Of a stretch of 64,000 nucleotides of DNA, positions 50,502 through 62,309 are shown in pieces. The translations under genes and the position numbers were made by a program. Position 1 is the first letter of the stretch; each line of letters opens with the position of its first letter. The notes under the pieces are model-generated. The model saw nothing but the letters and a program-made list of their open reading frames with translations. It was not told the origin of the DNA and did not search any database. This DNA comes from Dactylosporangium roseum (GTDB lineage: Bacteria > Actinomycetota > Actinomycetes > Mycobacteriales > Micromonosporaceae): the NCBI RefSeq assembly GCF_025264685.1, contig NZ_CP073721.1:2905001-2969000 (forward strand). Direction: 5' to 3'.

Positions 50502-50945
50502 TCAGATCTCCGCCCCGTTCTCGGATGCTGCGATGTGCCCTTGCGCTCCCGCTGAATAAAGGTTTCCGCCTTCCCGCGGCCCTCCACTTTCTGCGAATGC
50601 AGAGCATCCCTATATGCGGAGCGTGGACCATTTGCCGCCCAGGGTGACTGTAAAGAAGCGATCAATGTGGGGGAACCCCGCACCATCCCCTACACCCCTA
50701 TGTCCGCGGCCGGCGCCGGGCGTGCGCCGTGAGCCGGAGGCAGCTCAGGAGCGGACCGTGGTGAGGAAGCTCCCTCGGGTCGGCTCGATCGACCGCGCGG
50801 CCGGCGTGCAGCGTTTGGTGCTGCTTTAGAGCCGCCGCCGACAGTGGGACGGCGGCGCGGACCCGCGGGAACGTCCGCAAATGGTGCTCTGCCGGAAGTG
50901 GACCCGGGCTCTGCCGGACCGCACTGATTGCTGGGTGGACCTCGA
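50502..50945. other. Divergent control region between SARP and PKS genes
   Basis: No gene is visible in these 444 bases. The part nearest the SARP gene is somewhat AT-richer (around 50555-50660, including TGAATAAAGG and TGTAAAGAAGC) and probably holds promoters. I could not identify convincing SARP heptamer repeats. A GGACCTCGA precedes the PKS start at 50946, and no strong Shine-Dalgarno sequence is present. Confidence 0.5.
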
Positions 50946-53900
50946 ATGGCGACTGAACAGCAGCTAGTCGATTACCTGAAGCGGGTCGCGGCGGATCTGC
51001 ATGACACGCGGCAGCGTCTCCAGGAGGCCGAGGAGCAGAACTCCGAGCCGGTGGCCGTGGTGGGCATGGCGTGTCACTTTCCCGGCGGGGTGTGCTCCCC
51101 GGAGGGCCTGTGGGAGCTCGTCGCCGAGGGCCGTGACGCCATCGGTCAGTTCCCCGAGAACCGCGGTTGGGACCTGGAAAACCTCTATCACCCGGACCCC
51201 GCTCACCCCGGCACGTGCTACATGCGCGAAGGTGGTTTCCTCGACGAGGCGGACCAGTTCGATGCCGCCTTCTTCGGGATCAGCCCGCAGGAGGCGCTCG
51301 ACGCCCACCCCCAGCAACGGATGCTGCTGGAGACGACGTGGGAACTTCTGGAGCGGGCCGGGATCGACCCGGCCTCACTCAAGGGCACCTCGACCGGAAC
51401 CTATGTGGGTACGGCCACCACCGGCGGCGGCATGCGCGGCAAGGAAGCGGTCGAGGGCTATGCCGGGAGCGCGCCGAGCGTGCTCTCCGGCCGGATCGCC
51501 TACACGCTCGGGCTGGAAGGCCCGGCCCTGACGGTGGAGACGGCCTGCTCGTCGTCCCTGGTGGCGATCCATCTGGCGGCACAGGGTCTGCGTCAGGGCG
51601 ACTGCACGCTCGCCGTGGCCGGTGGCGTGACGGTGATGGCGACGCCCGAAGTGTTCACCGGGTTCTCGCGGCAGCGCGGGCTGGCTCCCGACGGCCGGTG
51701 CAAGCCCTTCTCGGCTTCCGCCGACGGCACGGGGTGGGGCGAGGGTGTGGGCCTGCTGCTGCTGGAGCGGTGGCAGGACGCCCGCCGAAACGGTCACCGG
51801 GTGCTGGCGGTCATTCGTGGCTCGGCCGTCAACCAGGACGGCGCGAGCAATGGCTTCACCGCACCGAACGGCCCTTCGCAGCAGCGGGTGATCCGGCAGG
51901 CGCTGGCGAACGCGCGCCTGTCGGCGTCCGAGGTGGACGCGGTGGAGGCGCACGGCACGGGCACACCCCTCGGCGATCCGATCGAGGCCGACGCGCTGCT
52001 GGCGACCTACGGGTGGGACCGGTCGCCCGACCATCCGCTCTGGCTCGGATCGGCCAAATCCAACATCGGGCACACGCAGGGCGCCGCCGGCGTCGCCGGG
52101 GTGATCAAGATGATCATGGCGATCCGGCACGGCAGCCTCCCGCCCACGTTGCACGTCACCGAACCCACCCCGCACGTCGACTGGTCCGCCGGCACGGTGC
52201 GACTGCTGACGGAGGCCCGGGAGTGGCCGCGGACGGGCCGGCCGCGCAGGGCGGGAGTCTCCTCCTTCGGCATCTCGGGCACGAACGCGCACGTGATCGT
52301 CGAGGAGGCCGAGGAGCAGACACTGGCCGAGACCTCGGGGCCGGCCGATGTGGTGCCGTGGGTGGTGTCGGCGCGAAGCGAGGCGGCGTTGCGGGAGCAG
52401 GTCAGGCGCCTGGTGGAGTTCGTGGGGTCCGCCGCCGGGGTGTCGCCGGTCGACGTGGGCTGGTCGCTGCTGCGGTCGCGGTCGCTGTTCGAGCATCGGC
52501 TGGTGGCGGTGGGGTCGTCGGGTGCGGAGTTGGTGGGCGAGCTCGAGGCCGGGCTGGACGGCATCGTCCCGGCCCCGCGGGGCGAGGGTGAGGTGGTGTG
52601 GCTGTTCAGCGGTCAGGGCAGCCAGCGGGTGGGGATGGGCGCGGGGCTGTATGGGCGGTTTCCCGTGTTCGCCGAGGTCTTCGACGAGGTGTGTGGGCTG
52701 CTGGATCCGTACCTGGAACGTCCTTTGCGGCAGGTGGTGTTCGACGGGCCGGCCGAAGCGCTGAACCACACCACCTACGCGCAGGCCGCGCTGTTCGCCG
52801 TCGAGGTGAGCCTCTCGCGGCTGCTGATGTCGATGGGTGTGCGTCCGGGCGTGGTAGCGGGCCACTCCGTCGGCGAGGTGGCCGCGGCGCACGTGGCGGG
52901 CGTGCTGGATCTGGCTAGTGCGTGCCGGCTGGTCGGGGCCCGGGCCAGGTTGATGGGGGCCCTGCCGGCAGGGGGCGGCATGTCGGCGATCCAGGCCGAA
53001 GCGGCGGAGCTCGTCCCGACCCTGCCCGACGGTGTGAGCGTGGCGGCGCTGAACGCGCCGGACAGTACCGTGATCTCGGGACCGGCGGAGCTGGTGGCGC
53101 GGGCCGAGGCCGAGTGGCGCGGCCGGGGCCGCAAGACCAGGAGACTGAGCGTCAGCCACGCCTTCCACTCGGCGCTGATGGACCCCATGCTGGACGATTT
53201 CGCCGCCGCCATCGCGGACATCTCGTTCCGCGACCCGGTGATCCCCATGGTCAGCACGCTTACCGGCGAAGCCGGCGAGCCGCGGATCACCACGCCCGGC
53301 TACTGGGTGCGGCAGGTACGCGAGCCGGTGCGGTTCCATCCGGCCGTCGCCGCCGTCGCGGACCAGGCTCGGATGTTCGTCGAGATCGGGCCGGATCCCG
53401 TGCTGGCCGTCGCCGTACAGCGCACTCTCGACGACGCCGGCGCCCTGGCCCTGCTCAACGAGCGGCAGAACGACGTCGTCAGCTTCGGCCGTGCGCTCGG
53501 ACACCTGCACGCCGCCGGCATCGACGTGGACTGGAGCTCCTGGTTCGACACCGACACCCCGCCTCGCATCGTCGATCTCCCCACCTACCCCTTCCAGCAC
53601 CAGCGGTTCTGGCCGTCCGGCTGGCAGCAGGACGGCGATGCGGCGGCGCTCGGCCTGAGCCCGGCGCAGCATCCGCTGCTCGGTGCGGCCGTGAAGCTGG
53701 CGGGTGGCGGCACCTTCCTGTTGACCGGCCGGATCAACGGCTCGGCCGGCTCGTGGTTGTACGACCACGTGGTGGCCGGGACGCCGGTGGTGGCCGGTGC
53801 GGTCCTGGTCGAATGGGCGTTGCGCGCCGCCGACGGCGTCGGCTGCGCGGCCATCGACGATTTCACCCTGCGGGCGCCCGTCGTGCTGCCGCGTACGGGT

Positions 53901-56900
53901 GGTGTTCGCATCCAGGTGGTGGTTGGTTCCGCCGAGGAGGAGGACGGCCGCCGGGACGTGCAGGTGTACTCGCAGCCGGACGGCGAGGCGGCGGGCGACG
54001 AGTGGGAGTGGCACGCTTCCGGGCTCCTCAGCCCGCATCCGGCGCCCGATGACCCGACGACAGGTGACGTGCCGGACGGGGCATGGCCGCCACCGGGCGC
54101 CGAACCGCTGGAGACCGCGGGCCTGTACGAGCGTGCGGCGCGGGCCGGGTACGAGTACGGCCCCGCGTTCCGTGCGGTGCGCGCGGCGTGGCGGCACGGG
54201 GACGACCTGCTGGCGGAGGTGGAACTGCCCAACACGGCCGGGCCGGAGGACGGGTTCGGCATCCATCCGGTGCTGCTCGATGCCGCGCTGCACCCGGCGC
54301 TGCTCGCCGACCGTTCCGACGGCGGATCCGGCGACGGAGAAGTCTGGGTTCCCTTCGTCTGGAACGGCGTGTCGCTGCACGCGGTGGGGGCCACGACCGT
54401 GCGGGTGCGCCTGTCACCCCAGCGGGACGGGGAACGGCGGGCGCTGCGCCTGGACGTGACCGACCCGACCGGCCAGCCGGTGCTGCGCGTGGCGGAGCTG
54501 TGGATGCGGCCAAGCGAACGCCGCCGACTCACCGCCGCGGCACCGGGGACCGCCAACGGTCTGTTGACTTTGGACTGGATGCCGCTACCGCCGGCCGGGA
54601 CCGATACCGAAAGCATCGCCGTCCTGGGGCCGGAGCCGGCGCACCCGGAACTGGCCGCGACGGTGCGCCGAGCCGGGCCGCCACCCCGTTCCGTGGCGCT
54701 CGCCGAGGTCCGCGGGTCCGAGCATGGTGACGCCGCCGACGACGCGCGGGCCACGGCGGAACGCGTGCTGGAGACAGCCAAGGCGTGGCTGAGCGAACCG
54801 GAGCTGACCGACGTCCGGTTGGCCTTTGTCACCCGGGGCGGGCTCGTCGCGGCCGGGGTGTGGGGACTGGTCCGCAGCGCCCAGGTCGAGCATCCGGGCC
54901 GTTTCGTGCTCGTGGACGTCGCCGGAGCCGGCGTGCCGGACGCCGGGGTGGTCAACGCCGTCCGGCGGGCGCTCGACGCGGGCGAGGAACAGGTGAAGGT
55001 GGACGGCGACCAGGTGCTGGTGCCCCGGCTCACCCCGGTCGCGGGCGAACCCGGAGACGCCGAGCCGGCGCCCGACGCGGCCGGGACCCTCCTGGTGACC
55101 GGCGGAACCGGCATGCTCGGCGGGCTGGTGGCCGAGCACCTCGTCCGGCGCGACGGCGTGCGCCGTCTGCTGCTGCTGTCGCGGCGAGGCGCGACCGCAC
55201 CCGGCGTGGCGGAGCTCAGCGAGCGGCTGACCGCCGCGGGCGCGCACGTCGACGTGGCGGTGGCCGACGTCGCCGACCGGGAGGCGCTGGCACGGGCGCT
55301 CGCGGACATCCCGGCCGAGCATCCGCTCACCGCGGTGATCCACGCGGCCGGGGTGCTCGACGACGCGATTCTCACCTCCCACGATGCGCAACGCCTGGAG
55401 CGCGTGTGGCGGCCCAAGGCGCTGGGTGCCTGGAACCTCCACGTCCTGACCCGGGACCTGCCGCTGCGGTCCTTCTGGGTCTTCTCCTCGGCCGCCGGCG
55501 TCATCGGCAGCGCCGGGCAGGCGGGCTACGCGGCGGCCAACGCGTTCTGCGACGCCCTGATGGCCCATCGCCGCGGCCTCGGCCTCCCGGGCATGGCCGT
55601 GTCCTGGGGCCTGTGGGCGGGCACCGGCGGCATGGCCGCCCGGCTGACCGCCGCCGACCTGGCCCGGCTGCGCGGTGTGCGTCCGCTGTCGGCCGAGCGC
55701 GGCCTGGCGCTGCTCGCCGCCGCCCGGCGGCTCGATCGAGCCGAGGTGGTGGCGGCCGACATCGACGTCGCCGGCATGGCGGCCGACGAACTGCCCCCGG
55801 CGCTGCGCCGCCTGGCCGGGCGCACCCGGCGGCGGGCGGCGGCGGACGGCGGTGCGGCCGGTCTGACCGCGCGGCTGGCGGGGTTGGACGCCGACGCCCG
55901 TGCCGACCTCGTCGTGGGCATCGTCCGCCGGCATGTCGCGGCCGTTCTCGGCCACGCCTCCCCGGACGAGGTGCCCGCCGACACCAACTTCGAAGGGCTC
56001 GGGTTCACCTCGCTGACGGTCCTGGAACTGCGCAACCGGCTCGGCACGGCGACCGGGCTGCGCCTACCGGCCACGCTGGCCTTCGACTATCCGACCCCTC
56101 GGTCGTTGGCACGGTATCTGGCCGCCCGGCTGGACGGCGGAAACGCTCAGGCCGCGCCCACCCGGACGGCCGTGCGGGCGACCGATCCGATCGCGATCGT
56201 GTCGATGGCATGCCGCTATCCGGGCGGGGTACGAACGCCCGAAGACCTGTGGGAGCTGGTGTCCTCGGGGCGGGACGCGATCGGCGAGTTCCCGTCGAAC
56301 CGCGGCTGGGATCTGCAACGGCTCTTCAGTCCCGACCCGGACCGGCCCGGCGCCAGTGCCACGCGCGAAGGCGGATTCCTCTACGACGCCGGGGAGTTCG
56401 ACGCCGCGTTCTTCGGCATCGGCCCCCGCGAGGCGCTGGCCGCCGATCCGCAGCAGCGGCTCCTGCTCGAGGTCGCCTGGGAAGCGCTCGAACGCGCCGG
56501 CATCCTCCCGGCCTCGCTGCAGGGAACATCGACTGGCATCTACGCCGGCGTGATGTACCACGACTACGCCAGCGGCGCGGCCGACGAGGACGCCACGCTG
56601 GAAGGCTATGTGATGCCCGGCATGGGCAGCGCGATCCCCGGCCGGGTCGCCTACACCTTCGGCCTGCAGGGCCCGGCCGTGACGGTGGACACCGCGTGCT
56701 CGTCCTCGTTGGTGGCGATCCACCTGGCCAGCCACGCACTGCGGCAGGGCGAGTGCGACCTCGCGCTCGCGGGCGGCGTCACCGTGATGGCCACCCCCGG
56801 CCTCTTCCCGGGGTTCTCGCGGCAGCGCGGGCTGGCGCCGGACGGCCGCTGCAAGGCGTTCGCGGCGTCCGCCGACGGCACGGGATGGGGCGAGGGCGTC

Positions 56901-59900
56901 GGCCTGGTGCTGCTGGAGCGGCTGTCGGACGCGCGGCGCAACGGCCACCGGGTGCTGGCGCTGGTCCGGGGCAGCGCGGTCAACCAGGACGGCGCGAGCA
57001 ACGGCTTCACGGCGCCGAACGGTCCGTCGCAGGAGCGAGTGATCGGGGCGGCGCTCGGCGCCGCCGGTCTCAGGGCGTCCGACGTGGATGTGGTGGAGGC
57101 GCACGGCACGGGGACGACGCTGGGTGACCCGATCGAGGCCCAGGCCCTGCTGGCCACCTACGGACAGGACCGCCCCGGCGACACGCCCCTGTGGCTCGGC
57201 TCGATCAAATCCAACATCGGGCATACCCAGGCGGCCGCGGGTGTCGCCGGGGTGATCAAGATGGTGATGGCGATGCGGCACGGGCTGGTTCCGGCCTCGC
57301 TGCACATCGACCAGCCGTCGCCCCACGTGGACTGGGCTTCGGGGCGGGTGCGCCCGTTGGTGGAGTCCGTTGCGTGGCCCGCGACCGGCCGTCCACGCCG
57401 GGCAGGGGTCTCCTCCTTCGGCGCCTCCGGCACGAACGCGCACGTGATCGTGGAGCAGGGCCGGCCGGAGGCCCCCGAACCGGCGGCGGTACCGGAATCG
57501 GCGTGCGTGGTGCCGTGGGTGGTGTCGGCGCGAAGCGAGGCGGCGTTGCGGGAGCAGGTCAGGCGCCTGGTGGAGTTCGTGGGGTCCGCCGCCGGGGTGT
57601 CGCCGGTCGACGTGGGCTGGTCGCTGCTGCGGTCGCGGTCGCTGTTCGAGCATCGGCTGGTGGCGGTGGGGTCGTCGGGTGCGGAGTTGGTGGGCGAGCT
57701 CGAGGCCGGGCTGGACGGCATCGTTCCGGCCCGGCGGGGCGAGGGTGAGGTGGTGTGGCTGTTCAGCGGTCAGGGCAGCCAGCGGGTGGGGATGGGCGCG
57801 GGGCTGTATGGGCGGTTTCCCGTGTTCGCCGAGGTCTTCGACGAGGTGTGTGGGCTGCTGGATCCGTACCTGGAACGTCCTTTGCGGCAGGTGGTGTTCG
57901 ACGGGCCGGCCGAAGCGCTGAACCACACCACCTACGCGCAGACCGGGCTGTTCGCGGTACAGGTCGCCATGGCACGGCTGTTGGCCGGGACGGGCGTGAC
58001 ACCCGCCGCGGTTGCCGGGCACTCGGTTGGCGAGATCGCGGCCGCGCACGTCGCCGGTGTGCTCGACCTCCCTGACGCCTGCCGGCTGGTGGCCGCTCGC
58101 GCCACCTTGATGGGAAGGCTGCCGGCGGGCGGTGCGATGGCCGCGATCCAGGCCGGAGCGGCGGAGCTCGACGGCACCCTGCGGGACGGGGTGAGCGTCG
58201 CGGCGCGCAACACCGCCGACACCACGGTGGTGTCGGGTCCGGAAGCATTGGTCGCCCAGGTCGAGGCGCGGTGGTCCGGGCGGGGACGCCGGACGAAGCG
58301 GCTGAGCGTCAGCCACGCCTTCCACTCGGTGCTGATGGAGCCGATGCTGGATGACTTCGCGGCCGCCATCGGTGACATCGTGTTCCGCGAGCCGACGATC
58401 CCGTTCGTCAGCACGCTGACCGGGGAGAACGACGAACGACAGGTCGCGACACCCGGCTACTGGGTGCGGCAGGTGCGTGAGCCCGTACGCTTCCAGGAGG
58501 CCGTCGCCGCCCTCGCGGTCCGGGCGGGAACCTTCCTGGAAATCGGGCCCGACCCGGTGCTGGCCGTGGCGGCCGCGCAGACCGCCGAGGGCGCGCGGAC
58601 GCTGGCCGTGCTGGACGGCGGGCAGCCCGACGCCGTCGCGTTCGGACGGGCCCTGGGGCAGTTGCACGCGGGCGGGCTGGACGTGGACTGGAGTCCCTGG
58701 TTCCCGGCCGACCCCGCGCCCCGCGTCGTCGACCTGCCCACGTATCCCTTCCAGGGACGCGACTACTGGCTGGCCGCCGTCCAGGGAAGCTCGGGAGACC
58801 CCGTTCGCCTCGGCCTGGACCCGGCCCGCCACCCGCTCCTCGGCGCGGCGATACGGCTGGCCGGCGCCGACACCTACGTCCTGACCGGGCGGGTGCCCGG
58901 AGCCGGCGACGGGAGCTGGCTCGGCCAGCACCGGGTTCTCGGCACCGTTCTGCTGGCGGGAACCGTCCTGGTCGAGTGGGCCCTCCGGGCGGCCGACGAG
59001 GTCGGCTGCTCCGGCGTGGAGGAGCTGACCTTGCGGGCGCCGTTGACGCTGCCCGCCTCCGGCGGCCTCCCGATTCAGGTCGTCGTGGATCCGGCGGAGG
59101 CCGACGGCCGCCGGCCGGTGCGGATCTACTCCCGCGCCGAGGCTGGATGGGTCTGCCACGCCGAAGGCATATTGACGCCGGAAGCACCCGGCACGGCGGA
59201 ACTGCTCGGCGGTCAGTGGCCCCCGGCAGGCGCCGAACCGATGACGGTGGACGGCTTCTACGAGCGCGTCGCGGCCTCCGGCTACGAGTACGGGCCCGCG
59301 TTCCAGGGCATGCGGGCGGCCTGGCGCGACGGCGCCGACCTGCTGGCCGAGGTTGTCCTTCCCGAGGCGGCCGGGCAAGCGGCCGGATTCGGCCTCCACC
59401 CGGCGCTGCTCGACGCCGCGCTGCACCCGGCGCTGCTCGCGGGGACGGCCGGCGGCGAGAGCGCATACCTCCCGTTCGCCTGGAGCGGGGTCTCGGTCTG
59501 GGCGAAGGGAACCACGAGCGCGCGGGTCAGGCTCTCCCCGGTCGGGTCGGACGGGCTCAAGGTGACCGTTACCGATACCGCCGGATCACCCGTGTTCGGG
59601 GTCGAGCACCTCGTGCTGCGCCCGGTCGATTCCAGGCAGTTCCGCACCCGCGCTGCCGGCGGCCTCTTCGTGGTCGACTGGGTGCCGGTTTCGGATCCGG
59701 TTGGGGTTGGTGTTGATGATGTGGTGGTGGTTGAGGTGGGGGTGGTGGGTGAGGCGTTGGGGGTGGTGCGGGGTTGGTTGGGGGGTTCGGATGGTCGGGG
59801 GTTGGTGTTGGTGACTCGTGGGGCGGTGGGTGGGGTTCCGGATCCGGATGGGGCGGCGGTGTGGGGTTTGGTGCGGTGTGCGCAGTTGGAGCATCCGGGT

Positions 59901-62309
59901 CGGTTTTGGTTGGTGGATTTGGAGGTGGGGGTTGATGTTGGTGTGGTGGCGGGGTGTGTGGTGGAGCCGCAGGTGGTGGTGCGTGGTGGTCGGGTGTTGG
60001 TGCCGCGTCTGGTGCGTGGTGGTGGGTGTGGGGAGTTGGTGGGTGGGGTGGGGGAGCGGGCGTGGCGGTTGGGGGTGGGGGGTGGTGGGTCGTTGGAGGA
60101 TGTGTTGGTGGTGGGTTGTCCGGAGGTGTTGGGGCCGTTGGGGAGTGGGGAGGTGCGGATTGATGTGCGGGCGGCTGGTGTGAATTTTCGGGATGTGTTG
60201 GTTGGTTTGGGTGTGGTGTCGGGGGTTGGTGGGATTGGTGGTGAGGGTGCTGGGGTGGTGGTTGAGGTTGGGTCGGGGGTTTCGGGGTTGGTGGTTGGTG
60301 ATCGGGTGATGGGGTTGTTTGGTGGGGCGTTTGGTCCGGTGGTGGTGGCGGATGCGCGGTCGGTGGTTGTGGTGCCGGAGGGTTGGGGTTTTCGGGAGGC
60401 TGCGGGTGTTGTGGTGGCGTTTTTGACGGCGTGGTATGGGTTGGTGGAGTTGGCGGGTGTGCGGGCGGGGGAGTCGGTGTTGGTGCATGCGGCGACGGGT
60501 GGTGTGGGTCGGGCGGCGGTGCAGGTGGCGCGGTTGTTGGGGGCGACGGTGTTTGCTACGGCGAGTCCTGGTAAGCAGGGGTTGTTGGTGGAGATGGGGT
60601 TTGATGAGGCGCATCGTGCGTCGTCGCGGGATGTGGGGTTTGCGGCGAAGTTCGGTTCGGTGGATGTGGTGTTGAATTGTTTGGCGGGGGAGTTGACGGA
60701 TGCGTCGTTGGGGTTGTTGGGGGATGGTGGGCGGTTTGTGGAGTTGGGGAAGACGGATATTCGTGTTGATCCGGGGGTGTGGTATCGGGCGTTTGATTTG
60801 ATGGGTGATGTGGCGCCGGAGCGGGTTGCGTCGATGTTGGGGTTGTTGCGGGAGTTGTTTGTTGCTGGGCGGTTGCGGGCGTTGCCTGTGCAGGCGTGGC
60901 CGTTGGGGCGGGTGCGTGAGGTGTTGCGGTTGATGAGTCAGGCTCGGCATGTGGGGAAGGTGGTGTTGGATGTTCCGGCGGTGTTTGATCCTGAGGGTAC
61001 GGTGTTGATTACGGGTGGTACTGGTGTGTTGGGTGGGTTGGTGGCTGGGCATGTGGTTGAGGTGTGGGGGGCGCGGCATGTGGTGTTGGTGAGTCGTCGT
61101 GGTTTGGGGGCGCCGGGTGCTGTGGAGTTGGTGGGTCGGTTGGGGGGTCGGGTGCGGGTGGTGGCGGCGGATGTGGGTGATGTGGGTGCGGTGCGTGCTG
61201 TGGTGGCGGGGGTTGATCCGGGGCATCCGTTGACGGGTGTGGTTCATGCGGCTGGTGTTGTTGATGATGGTTTGGTTGCGGGGTTGACGGCGGAGCGGTT
61301 GGCTGCGGTGTGGCGGCCGAAGGTGGATGGTGTGGTGGCGTTGCATGCGGCGACGGTGGGACAGCGGTTGAGCTTCTTCACGGTGTTCTCCTCCGCGGCC
61401 GCCACCTCGGGCAGCCCCGGGCAGGCCAACTACGCCGCCGCCAACGCCTACTGCGACGCCCTGATGGTCCGGCGCCGCGCGGCCGGTTTGCCGGGTCAGT
61501 CCATCGGGTGGGGGTTGTGGCAGTCGGTCAGCGGCATCACCGGCGGGCTGAGTGACACCGACCGCCACCGGATGCGCACGAGCGGGATGACCCCGCTGAG
61601 CGACGAGCAGGGGTTGGCCCTGTTCGACGCCGCAATCAGCCACGGCGCGGCGCACCTGGTCGCGGCCGATCTGAACGTCGCCGGCCGGGCCGCCGACACC
61701 CTGCCGCCCCTGCTGCGCGCCCTCGGCTCGGCCGGCGGCGCCGCCGGCCGAGCCGAGGGCGCGCAGCAGGGGCGCGTCGACTGGGCCGGGCAGTTGGCCG
61801 GGCTGTCCCCCGATGACCAGCGCTCGCTGCTGCTCGGCCTCGTCCGGACAAACGCGGCAGCCGTGCTCGGGCACGCCGATCCGGACACGCTACGGGCCGA
61901 CACCCAGCTCAAGGACCTGGGGTTCGACTCGCTGACCGCCGTCGAACTGCGCAACCGCCTGTCGGCGGCCACCGCGCTGCGCCTGCCCACCGCCCTCGTG
62001 TTCACCTACCCGTCGCCGGCGGCCATCGCCGAGCACCTGCGCGAGCTGCTGGTACCGGCCGAGGCGGACCCGTCGGCTCCCGTCTTCGGCGAGGTGGACA
62101 AGCTGGAGGCGGTGATCGAGAAGTTCGCGCCGGAGGGCGACACCCGCGTCCGGCTGGCGAAGCGCATCGAGACCCTGCTGTGGCGGCTCAGCGAATCCGG
62201 TGACGCCGTCACCACGGCCGACGGCGGCGGCCTGGAGTCGGCGTCCGACGACGAAATGTTCGCGTTCATAGACCGGGAACTCGGCACTCCCGACGGCGAT
62301 GGGTCGTGA
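50946..62309 (+). CDS. Type I modular polyketide synthase, two modules (KS-AT-DH-KR-ACP / KS-AT-DH-ER-KR-ACP)
   Basis: The protein has 3787 residues. An N-terminal coiled-coil docking helix ([20 protein letters not shown]) shows it receives a chain from an upstream PKS. Module 1: KS about 34-455 (Cys201), AT 550-845 (GHSVGE, HAFH: malonyl type), DH 909-1190 (His941, Asp1112), KR 1380-1620 ([12 protein letters not shown] motif, B type) and ACP about 1652-1728 (Ser1689). Module 2: KS 1747-2168 (Cys1918), malonyl-type AT 2269-2565, DH 2627-2898 (His2662, Asp2823), ER 3042-3345 ([15 protein letters not shown]), KR 3351-3580 (VDD, B type) and ACP 3619-3698 (Ser3662). The C-terminus is a docking domain. 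Expected output is one enoyl and one fully reduced extension. Oddities: both DH motifs end in Ala rather than Pro, ACP1 has Thr before the serine, and the gene carries repeat and codon anomalies listed separately. Confidence 0.96.
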   Translation: MATEQQLVDYLKRVAADLHDTRQRLQEAEEQNSEPVAVVGMACHFPGGVCSPEGLWELVAEGRDAIGQFPENRGWDLENLYHPDPAHPGTCYMREGGFLDEADQFDAAFFGISPQEALDAHPQQRMLLETTWELLERAGIDPASLKGTSTGTYVGTATTGGGMRGKEAVEGYAGSAPSVLSGRIAYTLGLEGPALTVETACSSSLVAIHLAAQGLRQGDCTLAVAGGVTVMATPEVFTGFSRQRGLAPDGRCKPFSASADGTGWGEGVGLLLLERWQDARRNGHRVLAVIRGSAVNQDGASNGFTAPNGPSQQRVIRQALANARLSASEVDAVEAHGTGTPLGDPIEADALLATYGWDRSPDHPLWLGSAKSNIGHTQGAAGVAGVIKMIMAIRHGSLPPTLHVTEPTPHVDWSAGTVRLLTEAREWPRTGRPRRAGVSSFGISGTNAHVIVEEAEEQTLAETSGPADVVPWVVSARSEAALREQVRRLVEFVGSAAGVSPVDVGWSLLRSRSLFEHRLVAVGSSGAELVGELEAGLDGIVPAPRGEGEVVWLFSGQGSQRVGMGAGLYGRFPVFAEVFDEVCGLLDPYLERPLRQVVFDGPAEALNHTTYAQAALFAVEVSLSRLLMSMGVRPGVVAGHSVGEVAAAHVAGVLDLASACRLVGARARLMGALPAGGGMSAIQAEAAELVPTLPDGVSVAALNAPDSTVISGPAELVARAEAEWRGRGRKTRRLSVSHAFHSALMDPMLDDFAAAIADISFRDPVIPMVSTLTGEAGEPRITTPGYWVRQVREPVRFHPAVAAVADQARMFVEIGPDPVLAVAVQRTLDDAGALALLNERQNDVVSFGRALGHLHAAGIDVDWSSWFDTDTPPRIVDLPTYPFQHQRFWPSGWQQDGDAAALGLSPAQHPLLGAAVKLAGGGTFLLTGRINGSAGSWLYDHVVAGTPVVAGAVLVEWALRAADGVGCAAIDDFTLRAPVVLPRTGGVRIQVVVGSAEEEDGRRDVQVYSQPDGEAAGDEWEWHASGLLSPHPAPDDPTTGDVPDGAWPPPGAEPLETAGLYERAARAGYEYGPAFRAVRAAWRHGDDLLAEVELPNTAGPEDGFGIHPVLLDAALHPALLADRSDGGSGDGEVWVPFVWNGVSLHAVGATTVRVRLSPQRDGERRALRLDVTDPTGQPVLRVAELWMRPSERRRLTAAAPGTANGLLTLDWMPLPPAGTDTESIAVLGPEPAHPELAATVRRAGPPPRSVALAEVRGSEHGDAADDARATAERVLETAKAWLSEPELTDVRLAFVTRGGLVAAGVWGLVRSAQVEHPGRFVLVDVAGAGVPDAGVVNAVRRALDAGEEQVKVDGDQVLVPRLTPVAGEPGDAEPAPDAAGTLLVTGGTGMLGGLVAEHLVRRDGVRRLLLLSRRGATAPGVAELSERLTAAGAHVDVAVADVADREALARALADIPAEHPLTAVIHAAGVLDDAILTSHDAQRLERVWRPKALGAWNLHVLTRDLPLRSFWVFSSAAGVIGSAGQAGYAAANAFCDALMAHRRGLGLPGMAVSWGLWAGTGGMAARLTAADLARLRGVRPLSAERGLALLAAARRLDRAEVVAADIDVAGMAADELPPALRRLAGRTRRRAAADGGAAGLTARLAGLDADARADLVVGIVRRHVAAVLGHASPDEVPADTNFEGLGFTSLTVLELRNRLGTATGLRLPATLAFDYPTPRSLARYLAARLDGGNAQAAPTRTAVRATDPIAIVSMACRYPGGVRTPEDLWELVSSGRDAIGEFPSNRGWDLQRLFSPDPDRPGASATREGGFLYDAGEFDAAFFGIGPREALAADPQQRLLLEVAWEALERAGILPASLQGTSTGIYAGVMYHDYASGAADEDATLEGYVMPGMGSAIPGRVAYTFGLQGPAVTVDTACSSSLVAIHLASHALRQGECDLALAGGVTVMATPGLFPGFSRQRGLAPDGRCKAFAASADGTGWGEGVGLVLLERLSDARRNGHRVLALVRGSAVNQDGASNGFTAPNGPSQERVIGAALGAAGLRASDVDVVEAHGTGTTLGDPIEAQALLATYGQDRPGDTPLWLGSIKSNIGHTQAAAGVAGVIKMVMAMRHGLVPASLHIDQPSPHVDWASGRVRPLVESVAWPATGRPRRAGVSSFGASGTNAHVIVEQGRPEAPEPAAVPESACVVPWVVSARSEAALREQVRRLVEFVGSAAGVSPVDVGWSLLRSRSLFEHRLVAVGSSGAELVGELEAGLDGIVPARRGEGEVVWLFSGQGSQRVGMGAGLYGRFPVFAEVFDEVCGLLDPYLERPLRQVVFDGPAEALNHTTYAQTGLFAVQVAMARLLAGTGVTPAAVAGHSVGEIAAAHVAGVLDLPDACRLVAARATLMGRLPAGGAMAAIQAGAAELDGTLRDGVSVAARNTADTTVVSGPEALVAQVEARWSGRGRRTKRLSVSHAFHSVLMEPMLDDFAAAIGDIVFREPTIPFVSTLTGENDERQVATPGYWVRQVREPVRFQEAVAALAVRAGTFLEIGPDPVLAVAAAQTAEGARTLAVLDGGQPDAVAFGRALGQLHAGGLDVDWSPWFPADPAPRVVDLPTYPFQGRDYWLAAVQGSSGDPVRLGLDPARHPLLGAAIRLAGADTYVLTGRVPGAGDGSWLGQHRVLGTVLLAGTVLVEWALRAADEVGCSGVEELTLRAPLTLPASGGLPIQVVVDPAEADGRRPVRIYSRAEAGWVCHAEGILTPEAPGTAELLGGQWPPAGAEPMTVDGFYERVAASGYEYGPAFQGMRAAWRDGADLLAEVVLPEAAGQAAGFGLHPALLDAALHPALLAGTAGGESAYLPFAWSGVSVWAKGTTSARVRLSPVGSDGLKVTVTDTAGSPVFGVEHLVLRPVDSRQFRTRAAGGLFVVDWVPVSDPVGVGVDDVVVVEVGVVGEALGVVRGWLGGSDGRGLVLVTRGAVGGVPDPDGAAVWGLVRCAQLEHPGRFWLVDLEVGVDVGVVAGCVVEPQVVVRGGRVLVPRLVRGGGCGELVGGVGERAWRLGVGGGGSLEDVLVVGCPEVLGPLGSGEVRIDVRAAGVNFRDVLVGLGVVSGVGGIGGEGAGVVVEVGSGVSGLVVGDRVMGLFGGAFGPVVVADARSVVVVPEGWGFREAAGVVVAFLTAWYGLVELAGVRAGESVLVHAATGGVGRAAVQVARLLGATVFATASPGKQGLLVEMGFDEAHRASSRDVGFAAKFGSVDVVLNCLAGELTDASLGLLGDGGRFVELGKTDIRVDPGVWYRAFDLMGDVAPERVASMLGLLRELFVAGRLRALPVQAWPLGRVREVLRLMSQARHVGKVVLDVPAVFDPEGTVLITGGTGVLGGLVAGHVVEVWGARHVVLVSRRGLGAPGAVELVGRLGGRVRVVAADVGDVGAVRAVVAGVDPGHPLTGVVHAAGVVDDGLVAGLTAERLAAVWRPKVDGVVALHAATVGQRLSFFTVFSSAAATSGSPGQANYAAANAYCDALMVRRRAAGLPGQSIGWGLWQSVSGITGGLSDTDRHRMRTSGMTPLSDEQGLALFDAAISHGAAHLVAADLNVAGRAADTLPPLLRALGSAGGAAGRAEGAQQGRVDWAGQLAGLSPDDQRSLLLGLVRTNAAAVLGHADPDTLRADTQLKDLGFDSLTAVELRNRLSAATALRLPTALVFTYPSPAAIAEHLRELLVPAEADPSAPVFGEVDKLEAVIEKFAPEGDTRVRLAKRIETLLWRLSESGDAVTTADGGGLESASDDEMFAFIDRELGTPDGDGS
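52350..52784 (+). repeat. Inter-module repeat, copy 1 (KS-AT linker and AT start)
   Basis: These 435 bases, coding from [16 protein letters not shown] to LNHTTYAQ, recur at 57507-57941 in module 2 with only about two differences, near 52568-52576. Identity starts and stops abruptly: the adjoining KS and AT sequences differ at many positions. This is the pattern of recent gene conversion between modules. Confidence 0.92.
57507..57941 (+). repeat. Inter-module repeat, copy 2 (KS-AT linker and AT start)
   Basis: This is the module 2 copy of the 435-base block at 52350-52784. It covers the KS-AT linker through the first AT motif ([12 protein letters not shown]) and ends in mid-helix at TTYAQ, before the two AT domains diverge. 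The few differences change one Pro to Arg (IVPAPRG against IVPARRG). Confidence 0.92.
59695..61365 (+). other. Block of G/T-ending codons covering ER and most of KR in module 2
   Basis: Across about 1.67 kb, codons end almost always in G or T, and C is nearly absent from third positions. The flanking PKS sequence is dominated by C- and G-ending codons. The change is abrupt at both ends: after GTGCCGGTTTCGGATCCG near 59700, and before TTGAGCTTCTTCACGGTG near 61366. The reading frame and protein motifs are normal throughout. The block spans roughly residues 2917-3473. Confidence 0.9.
61705..61774. repeat. 70-bp perfect palindrome without spacer inside the PKS gene
   Basis: Bases 61705-61739 and 61740-61774 are exact reverse complements: 35-base arms meeting at GGCGGC|GCCGCC with no loop. 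The block lies in the linker between KR and ACP of module 2. It reads [10 protein letters not shown] then [11 protein letters not shown], so the second half is the reverse-complement translation of the first and keeps the frame. Confidence 0.93.

Noticed and set aside
51375..59426. Two very long antisense open frames (about 1000 and 1120 codons) opposite the PKS.
   Set aside because: Long antisense frames are expected in high-GC coding DNA. The sense frame carries all PKS catalytic motifs, and the antisense products are low-complexity Arg/Gly/His chains.
59586..61874. A 762-codon minus-strand open frame rich in His, Pro, Thr, Gln and Arg opposite the ER/KR region.
   Set aside because: It is the mirror of the G/T-rich sense strand: antisense codons become C/A-rich and free of stops. 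It has no start context and no fold-like pattern, and it opposes a clearly coding PKS frame.
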